A DNA stretch of 64,000 nt from Ipomoea triloba (Eukaryota; Streptophyta; Magnoliopsida; Solanales; Convolvulaceae). The translations under genes were made by a program, and so were the position numbers. The notes below the pieces were generated by a model. It was not told the origin of the DNA. It was given only the letters and a program-made list of their open reading frames with translations, and did not search any database. This document shows positions 22,539 through 31,971 of the stretch, piece after piece. Where the stretch lies: assembly GCF_003576645.1 (NCBI RefSeq), contig NC_044920.1:12191352-12255351 (forward strand). The letters run 5' to 3'. Positions within the stretch are counted from its first letter, which is position 1; each line of letters starts with the position of its first letter.

Positions 22539-24089
22539 CTAGTTTTATACGCGCATTGCGCGAATGGGTTAATGCCCAATGTTTATATTTAAATAAATAT
22601 TTGAAAGTATATCAATGCAAGATTATATAGGAGAAGTTTATACATGGGTAATTAAATATCGAATTTTTTTATTTAAATATTTAACTCAACGTATATGAAT
22701 CCAAGATAATATAGAAAATTCATTATAATTATTACTAAAATAAATGTTTGCAACCTTGTAAAATCGATAGTCTAAATATTTGGTTTAAAAATGATAGTCT
22801 AAATAAATACTACTTTTAATTTGAATTTTTCTAAGTGTTCTTAATTCTCTTTTGAGTAACATTGTCATTGTCTTCATCTTTACTATTTGTTCTCTTCCTT
22901 TTTGTTGGTAGTGTGTTATTTGCAATTCGGTTATTGATGGTAGCATAGATGACAACGTCATGCAATGAGATTATGATATAGGAGCTATGGACTTTCCTTT
23001 AGGTGTTATGCTTGGGGTTCATTTGGTTCAACCATTATTGTTGAATGAGTTACTGTGGATAAAGAAATCCCTAGTTTAAGAAAAAAGATTAAATAAATTA
23101 ATAAAAATTTAAAAATTTAAAATATTATGTATTCCAAAGATATTAAAAGGTAGTTTCTCGCTTCAATTTGCTAGGTAATAGGTTATTTGAGTACTTTCAT
23201 TGTCAACAAATCCCCCAAGTAGTTAATATGATTGGTTTCAAACTATTTTTTTTATTTTTTTTATGGTATTAAAGAAATACATATGTATCATTTTTTTGGT
23301 GTAACTACTAATTTATTTAATTCAATAAGAGTAAAATAGAGTGATTCCGCTTCAATTTGTTGGGTTATTATTTGAGTACTCTCTTTGTCAACCAATCCCC
23401 AAGTAGTTAATATAATTAGCTTCAAATTATTTTAATTTTTTTCATAGTATTAATAAAATACTTGGTAAATAAATATATAACATTATTTTGTACTATAACT
23501 TTGATAATTAATTACAAAATATTGTAAAAATAAGATAATGGACAATGTAATGAATATCAATTGATACATTTGAATGTAAAGAATCTTTGCATGAGATAAA
23601 ATAAAGACAATATAACTAATGAAATTATTTCTCTTATTTAATTTAATTTTTTGATAATGAATAATTTTTTCAAATAAAGGTATTGTAGACACATAATTCT
23701 AAATTAAAGAAATACATATGTATCATTTTTTGTTGTAGCTACTAATTTATTTAATTTAATAAGAGTAAAATAGAGTGAGAAACTTAATTATGTCAAATTT
23801 GATTGAGATGAGGTTCGAACCTAAGATCTTTCTTATAGAAATTAATGGGTAAGTTAAAAATTAACGGAATATTAACGGAGAAGAGAATATTTAACGGAAA
23901 ACTTAACAGATAATCATAAAAGTAAGGTTAAATTAGGTAATCTCTATTAATAATATTAATCTGAATTATCTTAACCATCTATTTGATTAAATAATTAATT
24001 TGAACCATCCATTTGATTAAATAATTTGACCGCCATTTTTTCTACCAATTTTAGGCCTAACTCTCTTTGGCTCTTATTAGTATAGTAGA
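22539..24089 (-). mobile_element. Helitron B4, complete non-autonomous copy
   Basis: The minus-strand 5' end is TCTACTATACTAATAAGAGC (ending at plus 24089). The 3' end is CGCGCAATGCGCGTATAAAACTAG (plus CTAG at 22539). It lies between A and T within B3, and B4 itself carries the unoccupied version of that site near 23755 (AATTTAATAAGAG). All structural hallmarks of a Helitron are present: 5' TC, 3' hairpin plus CTAG, AT target and no target duplication. It is 1551 bp long with no coding region. Confidence 0.88.
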
Positions 24090-24388
24090 TAAGAGTAAAA
24101 TAGAGTGAGGAACTTAATTATGCCAAATTTGATTGGGATGAGGTTTGAACCTAAGACCTTTCTTATAGAAATTAATAGCTAAGTTAAAAGTTAACAGAAT
24201 ATTAACGGAAAAGAGAATATTTAACGGAAAACTTAACGGATAATCATATAATTAAGGAAAAATTAAGAAATCTCAATGAAAAATATAAATCTAAACAATC
24301 TGAACCATTCATTTGATTAAATAATTTGACCGCCATTTTTTCTACCCATTTTAGGCATAACTCTCTTTGACTCTTATTAGTATAATAA

Positions 24389-25437
24389 TTAGTATTTTGT
24401 ACGCGCGATGCGCGAAAATTCATGCCCAATATTAAAACATTAATAAATACAAATAATTAAAATTTATAATTCGAATTATATATACACATATAATATATGT
24501 TTTTTATACACACATATATGATTTACCATTAATAGAAATTTAATTAAAATATAATCAACCATTAAATTAATTATATAATGATTTTAATAAAATGATAATT
24601 AAAGAATAGGAAAAAGATATGATAGATATAGGTGTATGGTAATAATGATGGAGTTAAAAAGTAACGGTGTTATAACGGTGTAAGGATAGTTTTGTATAAC
24701 AAGAATGTAGTAGGGATAATTTTATCTAGGCTAAAGTGTCATCTAGCACCATGAACTATATCCAATTATTCATGCCGCACTCTGAACTTTCATATCGTAT
24801 ATTTCGAGCCGCAAACCAAAATAAAAAATTCACCTAGAACTTTTAGCAGGTTTCCAGGTCTTCCGGCTGACATGGCGCAGGTTTTCAAGTGATGTGGCAT
24901 TTCTTTTAACCTTATGTTGTCCATGTAAGCATTTACATATTAAAAATATTTAAAAGCAAAAAACAAAAAATACAAACAAAAAAAATTAGCATTTCTATAA
25001 ATTTGGAAAATTGAAAAAATACTAAACAATAAATTAGCCAAAAAATATAAATTCTGAAAAAAAAATTGAAACATTGGAATTGCAAAATTGAAAAGTATAC
25101 ATTATGAAAATAAAGAGAATAAAATTCTAGTTATTTTAATATAATAATTTTGTTTTTTTTTTAAATTTTAAATATGTAAACGCTTACATGGACAACATAA
25201 GGTTAAGAGAAATGCCACATCAGACCCCATGACAGCAAGAAGACCTTGAAACCTGCTAAAAGTTCTAGGTGAATTTTTTATTTTGGTTTGTGGCTCAATA
25301 TATACGATATGAAAGTTCAGGGTACGGCATGAATAATTGGATATAGTTCATGGTGCTAGATGACACTTTAGCCTTTCATCTAATAACATTGAAGTGTACA
25401 ACATTTAAAGCAAAATATATACATTTATTAGCATAGA
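24389..25437 (-). mobile_element. Possible Helitron C (end well supported, extent not)
   Basis: The minus-strand 3' end is CGCGCATCGCGCGTACAAAATACTAA, a hairpin plus CTRR terminus (plus-strand TTAG at 24389) that abuts the end of B3. A candidate 5' end TCTATGCTAATAAATG lies near 25437. The element would contain MITE family 2 copy 2. The 5' boundary is a guess from a short motif. Confidence 0.42.
24729..25373. mobile_element. Mutator-like MITE, family 2, copy 2
   Basis: Same inverted arms as 12892-13517 (GGCTAAAGTGTCATCTAGCA / TGCTAGATGACACTTTAGCC). The 9-bp flanks TTTTATCTA (24720-24728) and TTTCATCTA (25374-25382) differ by one base, fitting an older insertion. Confidence 0.78.
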
Positions 25438-25470
25438 AAAAGATGGACATAAATCAAGGATATAACATTG

Positions 25471-25473
<3 letters not shown>

Positions 25474-25533
<60 letters not shown>
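25474..25533. repeat. (AT)n microsatellite
   Basis: Almost uninterrupted AT dinucleotides with a few C interruptions. Flanking 25540-25800 is AT-rich with Tourist-like end fragments (ACCAAACGCCCC near 25700) and no gene. Confidence 0.9.
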
Positions 25534-26045
25534 GTAGATTTCTTTTCAATTCCCATGTATACCAAACATTGGAATTGAAATTATCAATAATTTTATTCCT
25601 TCAAACCAAACACTAGAATTTAAACTCCACTTTATTCCCACATTATTCTTTTCCCATAGAATTACAATTCTTTTCCGATATAATTCTTTCTCTCCAACCA
25701 AACGCCCCACTAAAATTTATCGAAGTTATTAAAAATCTATGAAAATCGGGAATTGAATATCCCTTAAAAATTCTAAAAGTCTTAATTGAATATCACTTAA
25801 CTTTTAGGGGGCGTTTGGTTCAGGTTATCTAAGATAACAAGGGTTATATTTGGTTAGTTATGTAACATTCCTATGTTTAGTTGGTGTTATATAACTTTCC
25901 CAGGGAATCAAAGATAGCCTCCACATCAGATTTTTGAGGGAATGTGAATCCCTCATCTTCTTTAGGTAATGTGAGATTCCCTTGGCTTATTTACTTACTT
26001 TGCCCTTCTTCTACTATGAAAATATTATTTCGTTGCTATTATGAT

Positions 26046-26190
26046 TATTAGGACTCTTGTAATTGAGTCATACTAGGACTAGTTATTCTACTCTACCTGA
26101 GACTCCCCTTGTATATATATTTCGTATTCCTTATTGTTATTATTGATTGAACACTATCAATACAATCAATACATTTATTCAGTTCTCATC
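26046..26190 (+). repeat. 5' LTR of the copia element
   Basis: Bounded by the ATGAT duplication on the left and by the primer-binding site TGGTATCAGC at 26191 on the right. A TATATATA box lies at about 26112-26119, a likely transcription start region. Confidence 0.9.
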
Positions 26191-26220
26191 TGGTATCAGC
26201 TAGCCTAGGTTTCTTTCCTT

Positions 26221-29200
26221 ATGGCTGACGGATCTGTGAATTCCTCTGAACGGACCGTTTCTGATGCTGCTATCTCCTCGGCTCTTCCTTCGGCTGCTGC
26301 CACCCTTTCTGCGGCTCATCACTCTATTAGCATCAAATTGACCAATAAGAACTTCCTGTTCTGGCGCACTCAGGTTGTTCCGTTTCTTCGTGGTCATGAA
26401 TTAATGGGGTTCGTTGATGGCACGAATCCTTGTCCAGCTAAGTTTCTTCCTGTTCGTGAAGGTACCTCCCCATATGCAGCCGCTTCTCCTGCTTTGCTCG
26501 ATCCGTCGCATGCGGTGTGGGTGCGCCAAGATCAAGCTGTACTCAGCATGCTGATTTCTTCCCTTTCACCGGAGGTTATGTACTTAGCTATTGGTTGTCA
26601 AACATCCAAGGCGCTTTGGCTGGCTCTTGAGCGTGCGCTTGCTTCCTCCAGTAGAGCCCGAACGATGCATCTCCTTGGTTAGTTGCAGAATCTCCATCAA
26701 GGGGATCTCTCCGTCGTCGACTACATCGCAAAGGCACAGGTTGTGGTTGAGGATTTAGCCCTAGTTGGTCGGCCGGTCTCCTTAGAAGAACAGAACATGT
26801 ATGTGTTTCGTGGTTTACGTCCAGAATATCATGCGCTCACTGCCTCCTTGAACATCCGTGATCAGGCCGTCAGTTTGCCGGAGTTTGCAGATCTTTTGGG
26901 GTCTCATGAATTCATCACCGGGGAAGGAGCTTTTGGGAGTTCTCCGGCGGTGTTTGCAGCTCGGCGCGGTGGTGGGCGGCAGCAGCATCGCCCTTGGCGT
27001 GGCGGCCAGCAGCGATCTGGAACTCAGCCGCGAAACAGTGATGGCGGAGGAGCTTCTGGACCTGTGCAGCAGCGTGGCGGTGCGCAGGGAGGTAGCATGC
27101 AGCGTGGACGTGGCAATAGATCTCGTGGGCGTGGCTCTCGTGGTTCCAACTGGCAGCCTCGTTGCCAACTTTGTGGAAATTTTGGGCATGTTGCTTCCTC
27201 ATGCTACCTTTTTCTAAACAATAATAATAATTATGGTGGACGTCTCCAGGCTAATTTGACATACTCTGAGGGTACTCCGAATCTTGATTCTGATTCGCAC
27301 CTTTGGATTCCTGATACTGGGGCAACGAATCATGCTACACCTGATATTGCTGCATTGTCTGCGTCCGAGGAGTACAATGGTGATGATACCCTTCGTGTAG
27401 GTGATGGTAAGGGTTTACTTATTAGTCATACTGGTCATGCTTCTTTTACTACTCCTTCTAGAGTTTTTAAGATGTTTGAAATCCTGCATGTTCCCGGTCT
27501 GTCTTCGTCTCTTTTGTCTGTTCAGCGCTTTGCCAAAGATAATAATGTTTTCTTTGAGTTTCACCCCTCTTTCTTTGTTGTGAAGGATATCTCAACCAAG
27601 GCAATACTTCTGCGCGGCAATAGTTCAGGTGGCCTTTATACACTTCCTGTTCCGAAAGCCAGCCCTCAGGCCTTTATTTCTTTTCGTGCGTCCTCTATGG
27701 TGTGGCACGATCATTTAGGTCATCCTCATCAGCGAGTTTTAGATCGTATTCTTCCTTTTTGTTTTGTTAGTAGTTCTAGTCGTAGCACTCGTTGTACTTC
27801 TGCTTTATGTTCTGCGTGTCAATTGGGAAAATCTGCACGTTTTCCTTTACCACGTATTGAGTCTGCTAGTTCGAATATCCTTGATTTAATATATACTGAT
27901 ATTTGGGGGCCAGCTCCTGTTTTGTCCTCTTCTAGTTATCGATACTTTGTTCTTTTTGTTGATGACCATTCCCGGTATACATGGTATTTTCCTATGAAAC
28001 TGAAATCTGACTTGTATACCATTTTTGATCAGTTTCGTGCCCTAGTTGAACGCTCCTTTAATTGCAAAATTAAATCTATTCAATCTGATTTAGGGGCTGA
28101 ATACAAAAAGTTACACTCTCTGTTTGTTAAGTTAGGGATTAATCATAGACAGTCGTGTGCCTATACTCATGAACAAAATGGTCGTGTCGAAAGAAAACAT
28201 AGGCATATTGTTGAAACAGGTCTCACTCTTATGGCTCGTGCCTATGTTCCGTCTCGTTTTTGGGACTTTGCTTTTGAAACTGCTGTTTACCTGATTAATA
28301 AGATGTCATCCAGTGTATTGCAGAATTCTAGTCCTCACATGGTCTTACATAAATCAACTCCTTCATACTCTTTTCTGCGTGTTTTTGGCTGTCTTTGTTA
28401 CCCTCACTTGCGTCCTTACAATCGTCACAAAATGTCATATCGGTCATCTCCCTGTGTCTTCTTAGGTTACCCTGTGTCCTTTAGGGGGTATAGATGCATG
28501 GACCTCTAGACTAATAAGATTTATGTTTGCAGACATGTGCACTTTGATGAGAATGTGTTTCCTTTTGCTAGCACAGTTGCATTGCAGCCGCCTCCTCAGG
28601 TGCAGAAACCCTGGGCTGAATCAGTTTTACAAGTGCTACCATCACCTACTACGGCTTTTGAACAGTTCCTGCCTCCTACTGCCACTGAAGTTGAGCCTGC
28701 TCGCAAAAGAGGACGTCCCCGTGGAAAATCCACTCGTCCATCTGTTCGTTCCCATGCAATGGCAACTAGGAGTCGATCTGTGGCCCCGCTCTTGGCTCTC
28801 TCTGCTCATATCACCCCTACCGATCCCGCATGCTACACTCAGGCTGTTAGATTTTCTGAATGGCGTGAGGCAATGGATCAAGAATTCAATGCTCTTTTGC
28901 ATAATCAGACTTGGGTTCTGGTTCCTCCTCAATCAGGTATGAATGTCATCGGGTGTAAGTGGGTTTTTCGTACTAAGCGCAAAGCTGATGGCTCAATAGA
29001 GAGGCATAAGGCGAGGCTAGTTGCAAAGGGTTTTAATCAGGTTCCTGGCCAGGACTTCTTTGACACATTCAGTCCGGTTGTTAAACCGACTACTATCAGG
29101 TTACTCTTGAGTTTGGCTGTTTCTTCAGGATGGGTGATTAGACAACTTGACGTACACAATGCCTTTCTGAATGGTAATTTGGCAGAAACTGTTTACATGC

Positions 29201-30314
29201 GTCAACCACCTGGGTATGTTGACACTTATTTTCCTGATCATGTTTGTTTGTTGAAACGCTCCTTATATGGCTTGAAACAAGCTCCTCGAGCCTGGTTTCA
29301 TCGGTTGCACACGTTTTTGCTTTCAGTTGGTTTTGTTGCTTCCAAGACTAATGTATCATTATTCTATTTCTCCCGTAATTCTGCATGTGTGTATCTACTG
29401 GTGTATGTTGATGATATATTAGTCATGGGTAATGATCAGCAACTTGTGTCTGTCTTACTCTCCAAGTTATCCACTGCATTCAAAATTCGAGATCTTGGTG
29501 AGCCTGGTTTCTTCCTTGGGATTGAGCTAGTCAAGGCTAACAATGGTGATATTCTATCTCAGCAAAGGTATATGACAGACATCTTGAAACGAGCCGGTAT
29601 GACTGACTGTAAGTCTCTCGCAACTCCTATTTCTGCCTCAAAATCTCCTTTACCCAGTGCAGAGTTATATGAAGATGCAACGAAATACAGGAGTTTGGCT
29701 GGTGCTCTTCAATATCTCACTATTACCAGACCGGATCTATCCTTTGCAGTTAACCGTTTATGTCAGCAAAGGTACTCAGGTATGTTAAGGGGACTCTATC
29801 TTTCGGTTTGCGTGTTACTCAGTCAAAATCTAGAGAGCTCCATGCTTTCTCTGATTCTGATTGGGCCGGTTGCCCTGAGGACCGTAAATCCACCAGTGGG
29901 TATGCAGTGTTTCTTGGCACCAACCTAGTCTCTTGGACGTGCAAGAAACATAAGACAATTGCGAGATCTTTTACAGAGGCAGAATACAAAGCCTTAGCGG
30001 ATGTCTGTGCTGAGGTGATATGGATCATGTCCTTACTACGAGAGCTCAACATTGATGACATGTATGCTCCTAGATTATGGTGTGACAATCTAGGTGCTAC
30101 TTACATGTGTGCCAATCCAATCTTTCATGCCAGAACCAAGCACGTGGAGATTGACTATCACTTCGTCAGAGACAGAGTTGCTAATGGAGACATTCAGGTG
30201 AACTTTATTTCTACAAAGGATCAACTAGCTGACATCTTTACGAAAGCTCTGCCTAGTCCTAGATTTTCTTTTCTTAGAGACAAGCTTCAGGTTACTAGTA
30301 TACCCTGCGCTTGA
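26221..30314 (+). pseudogene. Copia Gag-Pol polyprotein, broken
   Basis: The frame opens at ATG 26221. Gag is followed by a zinc knuckle CQLCGNFGHVASSC (near 27163-27204), protease DTGATNH (about 27313), the integrase HHCC region (WHDHLGH...CSACQLGK) and catalytic core (TDIWGP, SDLGAEY, EQNGRVERKH), then reverse transcriptase (ARLVAKGFNQ, QLDVHNAFLNG, LYGLKQAPRAW, YVDD near 29410) and RNase H ([14 protein letters not shown]). TAG stops interrupt the frame at 26680 and 28507. At about 29776 a deletion joins LCQQ to KVLRYVKGT and shifts frame, so the RNase H part (29770-30314) is in another phase. The protein cannot be made in one piece, but catalytic motifs survive. Confidence 0.92.
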
Positions 30315-30321
30315 GGGGGAG

Positions 30322-30466
30322 TATTAGGGCTCTTGTAATTGAGTCATACTAGGACTAGTTATTCTACTCTACCTGAGACTCCCCTTGTATATATATTTCG
30401 TATTCCTTATTATTATTATTGATTGAACACTATCAATACAATCAATACATTTATTCAGTTCTCATC
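30322..30466 (+). repeat. 3' LTR of the copia element
   Basis: Follows the polypurine tract (30313-30321) and is followed by ATGAT. It differs from the 5' LTR by GGACTC/GGGCTC near the start and TTATTG/TTATTA near the (ATT) run. Confidence 0.9.
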
Positions 30467-30644
30467 ATGATAATATTTTTTTATGCTGTTGAGTTTTTAG
30501 TTTTTATATGATAATAAATTATATTATTATAATTATACATTATTTATTATAATAAAATAATAATAAATAATAATAATAATAATAGGCGCTACAAAGCAGA
30601 ACCTGGAAGCACCTTAGGAGGGGTGCTTAATTGCATCAATTGTG

Positions 30645-30684
<40 letters not shown>
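30645..30684. repeat. (AT)n microsatellite
   Basis: Pure TA repeat in the remnant of the outer MITE-like element. The rest of 30472-30899 is AT-rich with no gene. Confidence 0.9.
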
Positions 30685-30688
<4 letters not shown>

Positions 30689-30899
30689 CTTGTAAAAAAT
30701 AAAATATCACCTTTGTGCATAGAAGATGAAATTTTAAATTATGTGGGTAAAAGAATTAAAAATAAAGCCTTTTGAACTTTATATACATGACATATATTGA
30801 GGGTATTAAAGTAAAATAAACATTATAACATAAACAACAATTCTTCAACCAAACAGATTTATATTACATACCTCAGTTTTAACCAAATATAGAAATTTA

Positions 30900-31126
30900 G
30901 GGGCCGTTTGGTTCGGGTCATCTGAGATTACCTAGGTAATCTGAGTCTGGTAATGTTATATTACTTTGTTTGTTTCAAGTTATGAGATTACCTGGTAATG
31001 TTATATTATCTCAAAGCTGATGTGGCGGTAATGTTTCAAGGTAATGTGATTACCCCCGTTTTTTTAGGTAATCTAAGATTACCTTGGATTATTCCAACTT
31101 TGCCCTTGTTAATTAATCCTTATCCT

Positions 31127-31164
<38 letters not shown>

Positions 31165-31305
31165 AACACAATAACATATATAAAATAAATATATTTTTAT
31201 ATAATCAAATATACATGTGTGTATATTTATATATTTATTTTTTTAATATTAAGCATCAATACATTCATACATATAAATAAATAAAAATACACACAATAAA
31301 GGCAC

Positions 31306-31353
<48 letters not shown>

Positions 31354-31536
31354 ACATTATAGTAAATTGTCCCATATAACCTAAAATATAACCCTTAACC
31401 AAACAAAGTAATATTATATTCCACAATCCAAACCAAACACATCAGGTAATCTTACATTCTCAAAATCTCACATTACCTTCCTGGAGGTAATCCTATTACC
31501 TGGGGTAATCCAAGATTCCGTGAACCAAACGCCCCC
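30900..31536. mobile_element. Tourist-like (PIF/Harbinger) MITE
   Basis: The left end is GGGGCCGTTTGGTTCGGGTC and the right end is ACGGAATC-rich with GAACCAAACGCCCCC, inverted over about 33 bp. The TTA duplication lies at 30897-30899 and 31537-31539. The interior has repeated ATTACC and GGTAAT motifs, an (AAT)n run (31127-31161) and an (AT)n run (31313-31350). It is non-coding. Confidence 0.68.
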
Positions 31537-31688
31537 TTAATATTATCAGGAATCTAACATTCCCAGCAATCTGACAATCGTAAGGTAATCTGACATTCCG
31601 TGAACCAAACGGCCTAAACTTTTTAAAAAAATCTTCATTGAATACCTCTTTAAAATATATAAGAATACACGTATATATGTTAATTTCT

Positions 31689-31697
31689 AAACCCTAA
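31689..31697 (+). promoter_or_regulatory. Telo-box AAACCCTAA upstream of UTP20
   Basis: A perfect AAACCCTAA lies 275 bp before the UTP20 start codon, followed by a second CCTAAACCCC. Telo-boxes are known promoter elements of plant ribosomal-protein and ribosome-biogenesis genes, which matches the role of UTP20. The transcription start is not visible from sequence. Confidence 0.6.
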
Positions 31698-31852
31698 AGT
31701 CCTAAACCCCAAAATTCTTTCCTATTCGGCATTCGCGTGCGCAGACGTCGGACGTAGGCACGCAGGGACGCGGGACGAGGGACGAGTGACGACATCCTAT
31801 CTCCGGCAAGGAGACAACAGGAAGAACAATTGAACAAAGTAATCTCATAAAT

Positions 31853-31913
31853 ATTTAACTATCAACACTTTGTTTATGTTTTGCTATTGATTGTTAAGTG
31901 TTGATAGTTAAAT
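31853..31913 (+). promoter_or_regulatory. 18-bp perfect hairpin in the UTP20 leader
   Basis: ATTTAACTATCAACACTT at 31853-31870 is exactly complementary to 31896-31913, with a 25-nt loop. It lies 59 bp before the start codon. A possible leader intron (donor GTAATC near 31839, acceptor TTAACAG near 31949) would remove it from mature mRNA. Confidence 0.7.
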
Positions 31914-31971
31914 GTTTTGCTAAAAAGCTATTGTCTCTATCTTAACAGCCCTTCTCCTCTCAAGTCTCACC

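Larger units (their letters stand above)
21049..24388 (-). mobile_element. Helitron B3 (split by B4)
   Basis: Plus-strand CTAG at 21049 begins the minus-strand 3' end with hairpin-like CGTGCAATGCGCG. The 5' end near 24387 reads TTATTATACTAATAAGAG, a mutated form of the TCTACTATACTAATAAGAG terminus of B4. It is interrupted exactly between 22538 (A) and 24090 (T) by B4. Without B4 its length is about 1.8 kb. It has no transposition genes. Confidence 0.76.
26046..30466 (+). mobile_element. Ty1/copia retrotransposon with 145-bp LTRs
   Basis: Two 145-bp LTRs (26046-26190 and 30322-30466) differ at about two positions. The exact 5-bp duplication ATGAT flanks them (26041-26045 and 30467-30471). TGGTATCAGC directly after the 5' LTR is a primer-binding site for initiator Met tRNA, and GAGGGGGAG before the 3' LTR is the polypurine tract. 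The LTRs start TATTAG and end CATC instead of TG...CA. Gene order Gag-protease-integrase-RT-RNase H defines copia. Short LTRs suggest the Ale/Retrofit-like group (inference). Confidence 0.92.
25806..31616. mobile_element. MITE-like element split by copia and a nested MITE
   Basis: The left end is AGGGGGCGTTTGGTTCAGGT and the right end is CCGTGAACCAAACGGCCTA, inverted relatives. AACTTTT occurs directly at both flanks (25799-25805 and 31617-31623), a 7-8 bp duplication compatible with hAT, though the termini also resemble Tourist-like elements. Internal text (TAAGGTAATC-like) matches the MITE at 30900. The copia element (26046-30466) and the MITE 30900-31536 inserted later. Family assignment is open. 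Confidence 0.5.

Noticed and set aside
21049..24388. Repeated sequences at 21.05 and 22.54 kb considered as a pair of LTRs
   Set aside because: They lack TG...CA ends and target duplications, and both have Helitron 3' hairpin/CTAG ends; nested Helitrons explain the repeat fully.
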